A DNA stretch of 64,000 nt from Oscillospiraceae bacterium (lineage in GTDB: Bacteria; Bacillota; Clostridia; Oscillospirales; Oscillospiraceae), in assembly GCA_022793095.1 (NCBI GenBank), contig JAAWCD010000054.1, positions 1-64,000 of the forward strand, in the 5' to 3' direction. The position numbers and the translations under genes are program-made. Of the stretch, positions 49,478 to 58,782 are shown one piece after another (the first letter of the stretch is position 1; every line of letters begins with the position of its first letter). Under the pieces are notes generated by a model. It saw nothing but the letters and a program-made list of their open reading frames with translations, was not told the DNA's origin and did not search any database.

Positions 49478-51859
49478 ATGAAGCAGGAGCGTCCCAGGCG
49501 GGAATCGGCAGGCAAACGGGCCAATCGGACCGTGTTCTGGCGGACTGTCTTTTTAATGTTGGTCTTCGGCATCGGACTGTTTATTCCGCTGTTCGCGCAG
49601 CTGTACCGGTTACAAATTGTCCAGCATGAAGAGCTGTTGGAGCGGTCCACCCGCCAGCAGACGAGGGATACCTCCGTGACCGCCGCGCGAGGCACCATCT
49701 ACGACCGGAGCGGCAACGTGCTGGCCATCAGCGCCACCGTGTACACCGTGGTTCTATCCCCAAAGGACTTGAACGAGGTCCAGGATATCTACCGCAAGGC
49801 AGCGGCCCGGCTCAAGGACGGCGAAACCATGAGCTACCCAGAGCCCACTGACGAACGAATCGCCGCCAGCCTCAGTGAAATTCTGGGCATCGACCAGGCT
49901 GAGATTTTGAAGCGCTGCGAAAAGGAGAGCCAATATGAAATCCTGGCCAAGGGCATAGAAGGGGAGACCGAGAAGGCAATGCAGGCCTTTATCACAGATA
50001 ATCATCTCCTCAACAGCGTCCGGCTGGTTCCCGCCTCCAAACGGTATTACCCTTACTCCGATTTGGCCGCGCAGGTCATCGGCTTCGTCAATTCCGAGGG
50101 CGGCGCTTACGGCCTGGAATCCAAGTACGAGGATGTGCTTCGGGGTCAGGCTGGCCGCCTTGTCACCGCCAAGAGCGCGCGGGGTGTGGAGCTGCCTAAC
50201 TTCTTTGAGGACTATGTGGACTCCATGGACGGATACGGACTTTACACCACCATCGACAGCACCATCCAGAGCATGGTGGAAAAAGAGCTGGAAAAGCGCA
50301 TCGCCATGTACGATGTGCAGAAGGGCGGCTTCTGCATCGTCATGGACCCCAACTCCGGCGCGGTGCTGGCTATGGCCAGCTCCCCGGACTACGATTTGAA
50401 CAACTACTCCGCCGTGCTGGATTCCCTGCTCCAGCAGACCATGGAGGGCCTGGAGCAGGGCACCGAGGAGTACAGCAAGGCCCTGAGCAGCGCCCGGCTG
50501 AAGCAGTGGAGCAACAAGGCCCTCAACACCAGCTATGAGCCCGGTTCCACCTTCAAATCTATCGTGCTGGCCGCAGCCCTGGAGGAGGGCGTGGTCTCCA
50601 TGAGCGACACCTTCAACTGCACTGGATCCATCATCCTGGACGGCTGGGAGATCAAGTGCTCCAACCGCTCCGGTCACGGACATCAGGACCTGGCAAAGGC
50701 GGTGGGCAACTCCTGCAACCCCGCTTTCATTGAGATCGGCCAGCGGCTGGGCGCGGATAAGTTCTACGACTATCTGGAGGACTTCGGCTTCACCGAAATG
50801 ACCGGTATCGACCTGCCCGGCGAACAGGCGCCCGTCATCAAGGACGGCGGCACCATCTGGCCCCGGTCCAGCTTCAACATCGTCCAGTTGGCTACCGCCT
50901 CCTTCGGCCAGCGGTTCCAGACCACCCCCATTCAGCTCATCACCGCCGTGGCGGCCACCATCAACGGCGGTTACCTCTACACTCCCTACGTGGTCCAGTC
51001 CATCACCGACAGCGAGGGCTCCGTTATTCAGGAGACCCAGCCCAACGTGGTCCGGCAGGTCATCAGCGAGGACACCTCCGCTCAGGTGGCCCGGATTCTG
51101 GAAAACGTGGTGGACGGCTGTATTACCGGCACCGGCCTGACTGGAAAGAACGCCTATGTGGCGGGCTACCGTATCGGCGGCAAGACCGGTTCCTCCCAGA
51201 CCCTGGTCAAGGGCGAGACCATCGTCTCCTTCGTGGGCTTCGCCCCGGCGGACGACCCGCAGGTCATCATCCTGTTCGCCCTGGACACCCCCAATCCGGT
51301 AGAGCCGGGCAGCGACTACTGCACCAGCGGCGACTATATCAGCGGCGGCAGCATGACCGCCCCGGCGGTGGGCGAGCTGCTGCCTGACATCCTGGACTAT
51401 CTGGGCGTGGAGCGGGTCTATCAGAGCACCGAGGTGATGGACACCACCGTTCCCCAGCTGGTGGGCGGCACGCTGCCCAACGCCGAAATCGCCCTGAACC
51501 AGCGGCATCTGACCTTCCGCACCGTGGGAACCGGCGAGACCATCACCGCCCAGATTCCCGTTTCCGGCGCGGCCGTACCTATCGGCAGCGAAGTGATTAT
51601 CTACTTGGGCGAGGAAAAGCCGGCGGATATGGTCCGGGTTCCCAATCTGTCCGGCATGAGCATGTCGGCGGCGCAGGCGACTCTGGCCGATCTGGACCTG
51701 TACCTCCGGCCCACCGGAGCCAACAGCTATTCCAGCGATACCACCCGCGTGAGCGGGCAGTCGGTACAGGAAGGCGTGGAGGTGGAGCGGGGCAGCGTCA
51801 TCACAGTCCAGTTCAGCGACAGCTTTGTGGGCGATAACGACGCCAACGCACTGGATTAG
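49478..51859 (+). CDS. ftsI: Class B penicillin-binding protein with PASTA domains
   Basis: 793-residue D,D-transpeptidase of the FtsI/SpoVD type that cross-links septal (or spore) peptidoglycan. Cytoplasmic tail, one span (about 23-43), pedestal domain (RGTIYDRSGNVLAIS), then the transpeptidase with S357-T-F-K, S412-C-N and K569-T-G motifs, and two C-terminal PASTA repeats (about 645-790: DTTVPQLVGGTLPNAEIAL and MVRVPNLSGMSMSAAQATL). ATG at 49478 has AGGAGG at seven bases. Whether it serves vegetative division or sporulation is not decided by sequence; place in the dcw cluster favours division. Confidence 0.93.
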   Translation: MKQERPRRESAGKRANRTVFWRTVFLMLVFGIGLFIPLFAQLYRLQIVQHEELLERSTRQQTRDTSVTAARGTIYDRSGNVLAISATVYTVVLSPKDLNEVQDIYRKAAARLKDGETMSYPEPTDERIAASLSEILGIDQAEILKRCEKESQYEILAKGIEGETEKAMQAFITDNHLLNSVRLVPASKRYYPYSDLAAQVIGFVNSEGGAYGLESKYEDVLRGQAGRLVTAKSARGVELPNFFEDYVDSMDGYGLYTTIDSTIQSMVEKELEKRIAMYDVQKGGFCIVMDPNSGAVLAMASSPDYDLNNYSAVLDSLLQQTMEGLEQGTEEYSKALSSARLKQWSNKALNTSYEPGSTFKSIVLAAALEEGVVSMSDTFNCTGSIILDGWEIKCSNRSGHGHQDLAKAVGNSCNPAFIEIGQRLGADKFYDYLEDFGFTEMTGIDLPGEQAPVIKDGGTIWPRSSFNIVQLATASFGQRFQTTPIQLITAVAATINGGYLYTPYVVQSITDSEGSVIQETQPNVVRQVISEDTSAQVARILENVVDGCITGTGLTGKNAYVAGYRIGGKTGSSQTLVKGETIVSFVGFAPADDPQVIILFALDTPNPVEPGSDYCTSGDYISGGSMTAPAVGELLPDILDYLGVERVYQSTEVMDTTVPQLVGGTLPNAEIALNQRHLTFRTVGTGETITAQIPVSGAAVPIGSEVIIYLGEEKPADMVRVPNLSGMSMSAAQATLADLDLYLRPTGANSYSSDTTRVSGQSVQEGVEVERGSVITVQFSDSFVGDNDANALD

Positions 51860-51861
51860 GC

Positions 51862-51883
51862 GGCCCGATGAGGTCATCGGGCC
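51862..51883. repeat. Palindrome shared with 5522-5543
   Basis: Arms GGCCCGATGA and TCATCGGGCC around GG, the same 22 bases as at 5522-5543, and the same CTAC follows. It stands just after the PBP stop codon. Confidence 0.85.
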
Positions 51884-51951
51884 CTACGCGGAGAGGATCC
51901 GAATCCATGGGGCAGGGCGTGTATCCATTGAGCGGCAATGCGGAATCAACG

Positions 51952-51991
51952 GTTTAAAGTTCTTTTGCTTCTTTTCTTTCAAGAAAAGAAG
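51952..51991 (+). repeat. Hairpin repeat before murE
   Basis: Forward copy (GTTTAAAGTTCTTTTGCTTC, then the CTTTTCTT/AAGAAAAG stem), ending beside the murE ribosome site. It has no partner copy on the PBP side; the GGCCCGATGA palindrome stands there instead. Confidence 0.92.
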
Positions 51992-52008
51992 AAGAAAGGA
52001 AGGGAAGC

Positions 52009-53463
52009 ATGCGGTTGACAGAGCTGTGGAAGGGCGTCGCCCTGACCGCCGGCGATCCGGCTTTGGACCTGGAAATCACCGGTCTGGCCTGTCACTCCCG
52101 AGAAATCCAGCCGGGCGGCCTGTTTGTGGCGGTGCCGGGCCAGCTGGACGACGGACACCGGTTCATCGAAGACGCGGTACGCCGCGGCGCGGCCGCGGTG
52201 GTGTGCCAGCACCCGCCCGGCCAACCCCCCGGCGTCCCTGTCTTTCAGGTCCCGGACAGCCGGGCCGCGCTCAGCGCCCTGGCCGCGAACTTCTACCGCC
52301 GCCCCGGCGAGGAAGTGACCCTGATCGGCGTCACCGGCACCAACGGCAAAACCACCACGACCTATCTCATCAAACAGCTTCTGGAAGGCGTTCTGAACAC
52401 CAAGGCGGGCCTCATTGGCACCAATCAGAACCTGATTGGCGGGTCGAGTCTGCCCGCCGCCCACACCACACCGGACAGCCTGGAGCTCCAATCCCTGCTC
52501 CGCCGGATGGCGGACGGGGGCTGCACCCATGTGGTCATGGAGGTCTCCTCCCACGCGCTGGCCCTGGAGCGGACAGCCGGACTGACCTTTGACGCGGGCA
52601 TCTTTACCAATCTGACCCAGGACCACCTGGATTTTCACAGGACCATGGAGGCCTACCGGGACGCCAAGGAGCGCCTTTTCCAGCAGAGCCGGACCGCTGT
52701 CTTCAACCTGGACGACGAAGCGGGCCGCTATTACGCCAGCCGCCGGAGCGGTCCCATGTTCACCTACTCCGAGGCCCGGAACGAGGCCAGCCTCTGCGCC
52801 AAAAATTTGCGCCTCCTTCCGGGCCGGGTGGAGTTCGAGGCCCTGACCGGTCAAGGGATTGCCCGTGTCAAGCTGCCCATTCCCGGCGGCTTCACCATCT
52901 ACAACGCCCTGGCCGCGCTGAGCTGCGGCCTGGTGCTGGGGCTGGAGCTGGAGGCCATGGCTGCGGCCCTGGCCCAGGTACAGGGCGTTCGGGGCAGGGT
53001 GGAGGTGGTCCCCTGTCCGGCGGAATACACGGTCATCATTGACTACGCGCACACGCCCGACGCGCTGGAAAACCTTCTCTGTGCCGCCCGATGCTGCACG
53101 AAGGGCAGAATTTTGCTGGTGTTCGGCTGCGGCGGCGACCGGGACCGGAGCAAGCGGCCCCTGATGGGCCAGATTGCCGGAGAGCTGGCGGACTATGTGA
53201 TCGTCACCTCCGACAACCCCCGCACCGAAGACCCCATGGAGATCATCCGCCATGTTGTGGACGGCATGGATGCCGGCAGCGCGCCTCACGAGGTGGTGCC
53301 TGACCGCCGGGAGGCAATTTTCCGGGCGCTGGATCTGGGAAAACCGGGGGATTTGATTCTGCTGGCCGGGAAGGGGCACGAGACCGACCAGCTGATTGGA
53401 ACGGAAAAACGGCATCTGGACGAACGGGAAGAGGTGGCGCGGTATTTTCACGAACGAACATGA
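52009..53463 (+). CDS. murE: UDP-MurNAc-tripeptide synthetase MurE
   Basis: 484-residue Mur ligase that adds the third stem residue to UDP-MurNAc-L-Ala-D-Glu. ATP site GVTGTNGKTTTT at about 107-118, VMEVSSHAL, the carbamylated-lysine region MEAYRDAKERLF, IIDYAHTPDALENLL and DNPR at 402-405, the motif that selects meso-diaminopimelate rather than lysine. ATG at 52009 with AAGGAAGGGAA. Next in the cluster one expects murF, but it is missing. Confidence 0.95.
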   Translation: MRLTELWKGVALTAGDPALDLEITGLACHSREIQPGGLFVAVPGQLDDGHRFIEDAVRRGAAAVVCQHPPGQPPGVPVFQVPDSRAALSALAANFYRRPGEEVTLIGVTGTNGKTTTTYLIKQLLEGVLNTKAGLIGTNQNLIGGSSLPAAHTTPDSLELQSLLRRMADGGCTHVVMEVSSHALALERTAGLTFDAGIFTNLTQDHLDFHRTMEAYRDAKERLFQQSRTAVFNLDDEAGRYYASRRSGPMFTYSEARNEASLCAKNLRLLPGRVEFEALTGQGIARVKLPIPGGFTIYNALAALSCGLVLGLELEAMAAALAQVQGVRGRVEVVPCPAEYTVIIDYAHTPDALENLLCAARCCTKGRILLVFGCGGDRDRSKRPLMGQIAGELADYVIVTSDNPRTEDPMEIIRHVVDGMDAGSAPHEVVPDRREAIFRALDLGKPGDLILLAGKGHETDQLIGTEKRHLDEREEVARYFHERT

Positions 53464-53518
53464 CCGGGAGCCAGAGCAGGGCTGGCAGTTTGAAACCTCC
53501 GGATCGGACGGATTCACA

Positions 53519-53770
53519 ATGCTGTTCGGGGTGAACATCTTTGACTATGGATGGAAGCCCACAGGCCGGATGGCGGAGGTGCGGGATCCGCTCCACGGCG
53601 ACAGGTTTTGTTTCAGCATTTACGAGGTGGAAATCGGGAAAATTCGGTACGAATTCGCCGCTGGGGAATTCAGCAATTGTGTTTGGGGCTTTTACCTGCC
53701 GGCGGAAAAGGAAGCGCCTTTGCCATTCCAGCCAGAAAGCGGGGGCAAAATTTCTCCTGTTTCTGGATGA
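53519..53770 (+). CDS. Small hypothetical protein between murE and mraY
   Basis: 83 residues: MLFGVNIFDYGWKPTGRMAEVRDPLHG... continuing with FCFSIYEVEIGKIRYEFAAGEFSNCVWGFY. It shows a compact beta-rich pattern with conserved-looking FDYGW, DPLHG and FSNCVWGFY blocks, but I cannot name a family. The start is uncertain (ATG 53519 or GTG 53531); the ribosome site is weak, so translation may be coupled to murE, which ends 56 bases upstream. Its frame continues upstream into murE, but that part is the murE shadow. It replaces the usual murF in this position. Confidence 0.5.
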   Translation: MLFGVNIFDYGWKPTGRMAEVRDPLHGDRFCFSIYEVEIGKIRYEFAAGEFSNCVWGFYLPAEKEAPLPFQPESGGKISPVSG

Positions 53771-53851
53771 TTTCCGAGTGGAAAACCCCCTGGGTCTGTG
53801 CTACAATAAGACAGTTTGCAAGATTCAGAGCAATGCGGAGGTTGACAAAAG

Positions 53852-54838
53852 ATGAGATTGATTTTAAGCTTCTCGGTGGCGTTCCTGGCCAGCTTTCTTC
53901 TGGGCCAGGTGCTGATTCCCTGGCTGCGGCGGCTGAAAGCCGGCCAGTCCATCCGGGAGGACGGTCCCACCTGGCACATGTCCAAGCAGGGCACCCCCAC
54001 CATGGGCGGGCTGATTTTTATCATTGGCATTGCCATCGCGGTGTTTACCATCGGCTGGAGCGACCTGACCGGAGGCCGGCGGGGGGGCTTGTTCGTCCTG
54101 CTCTTCGCTCTGGTGTTCGGCGTCATCGGATTCATTGACGATTTCGTCAAGGTGAAGCATCACCAGAACGAGGGGCTGACCGTGGCCCAGAAGTTTCTCC
54201 TTCAGCTGGCGGCGGCAGTGGCCTTCACGGTGCTGATGCGCTCCGAGGGCTACCTCTCTCCCAACCTCTATGTGCCCTTCCTGAATGTGGAGCTGACCTT
54301 GCCCTGGGGGCTGTACATGGTTTTTGCGGCCTTTGTGATTGTGGGCGCCGTGAACGCGGTCAACATCACCGACGGCATCGACGGGCTGGCCACGGGCGTG
54401 ACCATGCCGGTGGCCCTGTTTTACACCGCTGTGGCCATCTATTGGGGCCACCAGGAGCTGGGGGTCTTCGGCGCGGCTCTGTTCGGGGGGCTGTGCGCGT
54501 TTCTGATTTACAACTTCCACCCGGCAAAGGTCTTTATGGGGGACACTGGCTCCCTGTTCCTGGGGGGCGTGGTGTGCGGCATGGCCTTTGCCCTGGACAT
54601 TCCCCTGGCGCTGATTCTGGTGGGCATCATCTATATCGCGGAGACGCTTTCGGACATTTTGCAGGTCGCCTACTTCAAGCTGACCCACGGAAAGCGGATT
54701 TTCCGCATGGCTCCTCTGCACCATCACTTTGAGATGGGCGGCTGGAGCGAGGTGAAGCTGTTCGGCGTCTTCTCCGGCATCACCCTGATCGCCTGTCTCT
54801 TGGCCTTTTGGGGGATCATCAACCGGTTCCCGGTGTAA
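53852..54838 (+). CDS. mraY: Phospho-MurNAc-pentapeptide transferase MraY
   Basis: 328-residue enzyme with ten spans that moves phospho-MurNAc-pentapeptide to undecaprenyl phosphate, making lipid I. Diagnostic blocks: TPTMGGLIFI, FGVIGFIDDFVKVK (catalytic Asp pair), VNAVNITDGIDGLATG, KVFMGDTGSLFLGG and MAPLHHHFEMGGWSE. ATG at 53852 with GGAGG about ten bases upstream. Full length. Confidence 0.96.
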   Translation: MRLILSFSVAFLASFLLGQVLIPWLRRLKAGQSIREDGPTWHMSKQGTPTMGGLIFIIGIAIAVFTIGWSDLTGGRRGGLFVLLFALVFGVIGFIDDFVKVKHHQNEGLTVAQKFLLQLAAAVAFTVLMRSEGYLSPNLYVPFLNVELTLPWGLYMVFAAFVIVGAVNAVNITDGIDGLATGVTMPVALFYTAVAIYWGHQELGVFGAALFGGLCAFLIYNFHPAKVFMGDTGSLFLGGVVCGMAFALDIPLALILVGIIYIAETLSDILQVAYFKLTHGKRIFRMAPLHHHFEMGGWSEVKLFGVFSGITLIACLLAFWGIINRFPV

Positions 54839-54839
54839 C

Positions 54840-54954
54840 GAGTTCTTTTTCACGGGAGAAAAAGAAGAAAAAAGAGCTTCAAACTGAGGTCTTGCGCCAG
54901 ATTTCTGGTAGAACCAGTTTAAAGTTCTTTGCCAAGCTTTCGTTCAAGAAAGCG
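54840..54954. repeat. Hairpin repeat pair between mraY and ftsW
   Basis: A degenerate reverse copy (54840-54885) begins one base after the mraY stop. A forward C-type copy (54917-54954, AAGCTTTCGTT/AAGAAAGC) ends at the ftsW ribosome site. The spacer holds CTGGTAGAACCAG, the extension shared with other copies. Confidence 0.88.
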
Positions 54955-54966
54955 GAAGGAGGATCT

Positions 54967-56202
54967 ATGGGAAAAAAACCGAAAAGAGACTTGACCCGGT
55001 CAGAGCAGTTGGCACGGGGTCCCATGGACCTGACCTTCCTGATGCTGGTTTGCATGCTGCTGGGCATCGGCCTCATCATGCTGCTGTCGTCCTCCTCCAT
55101 CGCCGCGCAGTATGATAAGGCTGCCAAATATACGGCCACCCACTATTTTACCAATCAGCTGATTTTTGGTATGGCCGGGCTGGCGATTATGTATCTGGCC
55201 TCCCGCATCAATTATCAGAGCTACCGCATCCTGTCGATTGTGGCCATGGTTGCCGCTTATGTCCTGCTGGTACTGGTCTTTTCCCCGATTGGCTACGGAA
55301 AAGCCACTACGGGAGCGCAGCGGTGGATTCACGTTGGCCCTCTGGGCAGCCTCCAGCCCTCGGAGGTGGCCAAGGTTGCCGTCATCCTCTACTTTTCTGC
55401 CCGGCTTTCCAAACGAAATGACGGAGAAATCAAGTATCCAAAGGGCCGCCTGATTTCTCCTCTGGAGGAAATCCGTGGGCTTTCCCGCAAATTTGGTTTC
55501 TCCGAGCTGATTCCCTACATTTTGGTTTTGGGCTCTGTCGCCGTTCTCATGCTGTTGGAACCCCATGTGTCCGGCACAATTCTGGTCTTCATCGGCGCGG
55601 CGGCGGTGCTGTTCGCCTCCGGCATCAAAATGTACTGGTTCGTGGGCGGCGGCGCTGTGGCGGCCATTGGCATGTGGTTTGTCATGAACACCATGGCCCA
55701 CTCCAGCGCCCGGCTCGCCGTATGGAAGGACCCCTGGACGGCCTATTATGTGGACGGAAATGACAAGGCGTATCAGATCGTTCAGTCCCTGATGGCCGTG
55801 GGCTCCGGGGGACTGATGGGCCGGGGCTTCGGGCAGAGTATCCAGAAGTACAACTACCTGCCCGAGGAGCAGAATGACTTTATCTTCGCCATTGTCTGCG
55901 AGGAGCTGGGCCTCATCGGGGCCAGCTTGATTATCCTTCTCTTCATTCTGCTCATTCTGCGGGGGTACTGGATTGCCCTCCACGCGCGGGACCGGTTCGG
56001 CTCCCTGGTGACGGTAGGTATCATCACCCTGCTGGCCGCTCAGGTGTTTTTGAACATCGCCGTGATTACCAACCTGATTCCCACCACCGGCATTTCGCTG
56101 CCGTTTTTCAGCTATGGGGGCACGGCGCTTATCATACAGCTGGGTGAAATGGGGATTATATTAGGGGTTTCCAGGCAGATACCAGCGCCGTCCCAGGGAT
56201 AG
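54967..56202 (+). CDS. ftsW: SEDS glycosyltransferase FtsW
   Basis: 411-residue SEDS-family peptidoglycan polymerase with about ten spans that works with the class B PBP of the same cluster at the septum. Recognisable: YGKATTGAQRWIHVGPLGSLQPSEVAKVA, the catalytic-Asp loop region near LPEEQNDFIFAIVCEELGLIG, and IPTTGISLPFFSYGGTALI. The start is ATG at 54967 with AAGGAGGA; the frame open from 54808 translates two hairpin repeats. murD, usually between mraY and ftsW, is absent. Confidence 0.94.
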   Translation: MGKKPKRDLTRSEQLARGPMDLTFLMLVCMLLGIGLIMLLSSSSIAAQYDKAAKYTATHYFTNQLIFGMAGLAIMYLASRINYQSYRILSIVAMVAAYVLLVLVFSPIGYGKATTGAQRWIHVGPLGSLQPSEVAKVAVILYFSARLSKRNDGEIKYPKGRLISPLEEIRGLSRKFGFSELIPYILVLGSVAVLMLLEPHVSGTILVFIGAAAVLFASGIKMYWFVGGGAVAAIGMWFVMNTMAHSSARLAVWKDPWTAYYVDGNDKAYQIVQSLMAVGSGGLMGRGFGQSIQKYNYLPEEQNDFIFAIVCEELGLIGASLIILLFILLILRGYWIALHARDRFGSLVTVGIITLLAAQVFLNIAVITNLIPTTGISLPFFSYGGTALIIQLGEMGIILGVSRQIPAPSQG

Positions 56203-56254
56203 CGGCCTGCCGGGGTGCAGGGGGCCTGGGGGCGGAGCCCCCAGATAGACGCGC

Positions 56255-56297
56255 CTTCTTTTTCTTGAAAGAAAAAGAAGCAAAAAGAACTTTAAAC
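56255..56297 (-). repeat. Hairpin repeat between ftsW and murG
   Basis: Single reverse copy (CTTCTTTTTCTT/AAGAAAAAGAAG, then GCAAAAAGAACTTTAAAC), the stop-side orientation, placed closer to murG than to ftsW. A GGGGGCGGAGCCCCC-type hairpin precedes it at about 56229-56242. Confidence 0.88.
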
Positions 56298-56312
56298 GGG
56301 ATGTGAATACAC

Positions 56313-57446
56313 ATGAAAATCGTCTTCACCTGCGGCGGCACCGCAGGCCATATCAACCCGGCGGTGGCCCTGGCCCGCATGTTCCAGGAACGTGTTCCCG
56401 GTGTGGAGCTTCTTTTTGTGGGCGCGGACGGCGGCATGGAAACCCGTCTGGTGCCTCGGGAGGGGTATAACATCCGGACCGTGACCATCACCAACTTTCA
56501 GCGGTCCCTTTCCCCGGCGAGCCTCCGCCACAACTTGGGCACGCTCCGGAACCTGAGCCGATCCCGCCGCCAGGCTGCCGCTATTCTGGACGATTTTCAG
56601 CCTGACCTGGTGGTGGGCACTGGCGGCTACGCCTCCTTCCCCGTGGTGCGGGAGGCAGCCCGCAGGGGCATTCCCACAGCCGTTCACGAGTCCAACGCCT
56701 GCCCTGGCCTGACCACAAAAATGCTCTCCAAGCATGTGAGCCGCGTCATGGTAGGCTTTGAGGAGTCCCGGCAGCACTACCCCCGGCCTGACCGGGTGGT
56801 GGTCACAGGCACGCCGGTTCGGGGGGACTTCTTTGCCCTGACCAGGGCCGAGGCCCGGGCAAAGCTGGGCCTCACCGGTGAAAAGCCGGTGGTGCTGTCC
56901 TACTGGGGATCGCTGGGGGCCCAGGAGATGAACCGGCAGATGGTGGACTTCATCCGGCTGGAGTGCGGGGCGGGCTGTCCCTTCCACCATATCCACGGAG
57001 CGGGGAAACGGTATTATCCTGGGGTGCTGGAGGGACTGAAACGGGCCGGTGTCCGGCTGGAGAACCATCCTTCCGTGGACGTGCGGGAATATATCTACGA
57101 CATGGCGGTGGATATGGCCGCAGCCGACCTGGTGATCTGCCGGGCGGGCGCTTCTACCATCTCCGAGCTGGAGGCGATTTCCAAGCCTTCGATTTTAGTT
57201 CCCTCACCCAACGTGACCGCCAACCACCAGGAGAAAAACGCCCGCGTTCTGGCGGAGCGGGGGGCGGCTGTGCTGATGCTGGAGCAGGAGAGCTCCGGCC
57301 AGAAGCTTTATGACAGGGTAAAGGGCCTGCTGGACCGGCCCGGTGAGCTGGAGTCCATGCGCCGGAAGCTGGGGGAGATGGCTGTCCAAAACGCCAACGA
57401 GCAGATCTATCAGGTGCTCTCCGGCTTGCTGAAAGGGGTCGGATAA
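56313..57446 (+). CDS. murG: MurG N-acetylglucosaminyltransferase
   Basis: 377-residue GT28 enzyme that adds GlcNAc to lipid I, making lipid II. N-terminal glycine loop TCGGTAGHINPAVALA, VVGTGGYASFPVV, HESNACPGLTTK, and the C-terminal UDP-GlcNAc site with CRAGASTISELEAISKPSILVPSP. ATG at 56313; the ribosome site is weak (GGGATGTGA), and the reverse hairpin repeat stands just before it. Normal size. Confidence 0.95.
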   Translation: MKIVFTCGGTAGHINPAVALARMFQERVPGVELLFVGADGGMETRLVPREGYNIRTVTITNFQRSLSPASLRHNLGTLRNLSRSRRQAAAILDDFQPDLVVGTGGYASFPVVREAARRGIPTAVHESNACPGLTTKMLSKHVSRVMVGFEESRQHYPRPDRVVVTGTPVRGDFFALTRAEARAKLGLTGEKPVVLSYWGSLGAQEMNRQMVDFIRLECGAGCPFHHIHGAGKRYYPGVLEGLKRAGVRLENHPSVDVREYIYDMAVDMAAADLVICRAGASTISELEAISKPSILVPSPNVTANHQEKNARVLAERGAAVLMLEQESSGQKLYDRVKGLLDRPGELESMRRKLGEMAVQNANEQIYQVLSGLLKGVG

Positions 57447-57517
57447 TCCCGAAGCCGTCCCCTTTTCCGCTCTTCCGCATAAAATGGGTTGAATCCAAAG
57501 AAGCGGAGGAGAAAAAT

Positions 57518-58774
57518 ATGAGTGCTTTCCTTGTGGAGGGCGGACGGCGCCTGTCCGGCGCGGTGGCGGTCCACGGCGCGAAAAACAGTGTTCTGCCCAT
57601 TCTGGCCGCTACCCTGCTCAGCGGCGGCAGGAGTGTGATACATAATTGTCCCCGGCTGTCCGATGTGGACGCCTCCCTGGCCATTCTGGAGCATCTGGGC
57701 TGCCGGACCAGCCGGGAAGGGGACACGGTGACGGTGGACTCCGGTCCCATGGACCGGTACGACGTGCCGGACGCCCTGATGCGGGAGATGCGGTCCTCTG
57801 TCATCTTTCTGGGGGCGATTCTGGCCCGGACCGGCCAGGCCAGCCTGTCCCGGCCTGGAGGCTGTGAGCTGGGGCCCCGGCCGATTGACCTCCATCTGGC
57901 CGCCCTGCGGGCCATGGGGGCCCGCGTGGAGGAGCGGGGCGGCGACCTGCTGTGCGGCGCTGGAGCCGGGCTGACGGGCTGTACCATCACATTGGCGATT
58001 GCCAGCGTGGGGGCCACGGAAAACGCCATGCTGGCCGCCTGTGGGTGCGGGGGGACCACAACCATCCTCAACGCGGCCCGCGAGCCGGAGATTCTGGACT
58101 TGCAGCGCTTTTTGAGGGCTATGGGGGCGCGGGTGGAGGGCGCGGGCACTTCCACAGTTGTGGTGGAGGGCCGCAGGCCCCTCCACGACTGCGAGCACCG
58201 GGTCATGGCCGACCGGATTGTAGCGGCCACCTATCTGGCGGCAGGCGCGGCGGCGGGGGGCGAGGTGCTGGTGACCGGCATAGACGGCCGGCAGCTGTCC
58301 ACGGTGACGGCGGTGCTCCGGGAAGCGGGGTGCAGGCTCCACAGCGAGGGAGACTTCATCTCCCTCCGGCGGGATGGCGTTCTGCGGGGGGTGCGGCCCA
58401 TTCGCACAGCTCCCTATCCGGGTTTTCCCACGGACGCGCAGCCGCCGGTGATGGCCGCCCTCTGTGCCGGTGAGGGGACCACGGTGCTGGTGGAGACGAT
58501 TTTCGAGAACCGGTTCCGCCACGCCAGTGAGCTGGCCCGCATGGGCGCGGATATCCGGGTGGAAGGCCGGGTGGCTGTGGTGTGCGGCGTACCCCGGCTC
58601 CACGGAGCGCCGGTGGAGGCGGCGGACCTTCGGGGCGGCGCGGCCCTGCTGGTGGCCGCTCTGGGCGCGGAAGGGGAGAGCCGGATTACCGGACTGCGGC
58701 ACATCGACCGGGGATATGACCGGGTGGAAGAGGCCCTGACCGCCCTGGGCGCGTCCGTGGACCGGGTGGAGTGA
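57518..58774 (+). CDS. murA: UDP-GlcNAc 1-carboxyvinyltransferase MurA
   Basis: 418-residue enolpyruvyl transferase for the first committed peptidoglycan step. HGAKNSVLPILAA carries the substrate Lys and Asn, RPGGCELGPRPIDLH the fosfomycin-target Cys116, and GFPTDAQPPVMA the PEP region. All key residues are present. ATG at 57518 with GGAGGAGAAAAA. Many Firmicutes have two MurA genes; only this one is in the window. Confidence 0.95.
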   Translation: MSAFLVEGGRRLSGAVAVHGAKNSVLPILAATLLSGGRSVIHNCPRLSDVDASLAILEHLGCRTSREGDTVTVDSGPMDRYDVPDALMREMRSSVIFLGAILARTGQASLSRPGGCELGPRPIDLHLAALRAMGARVEERGGDLLCGAGAGLTGCTITLAIASVGATENAMLAACGCGGTTTILNAAREPEILDLQRFLRAMGARVEGAGTSTVVVEGRRPLHDCEHRVMADRIVAATYLAAGAAAGGEVLVTGIDGRQLSTVTAVLREAGCRLHSEGDFISLRRDGVLRGVRPIRTAPYPGFPTDAQPPVMAALCAGEGTTVLVETIFENRFRHASELARMGADIRVEGRVAVVCGVPRLHGAPVEAADLRGGAALLVAALGAEGESRITGLRHIDRGYDRVEEALTALGASVDRVE

Positions 58775-58782
58775 TTTTTTCC

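Noticed and set aside
53396..53518. Longer version of the small gene between murE and mraY
   Set aside because: This part overlaps the end of murE in another frame and has no start signal.
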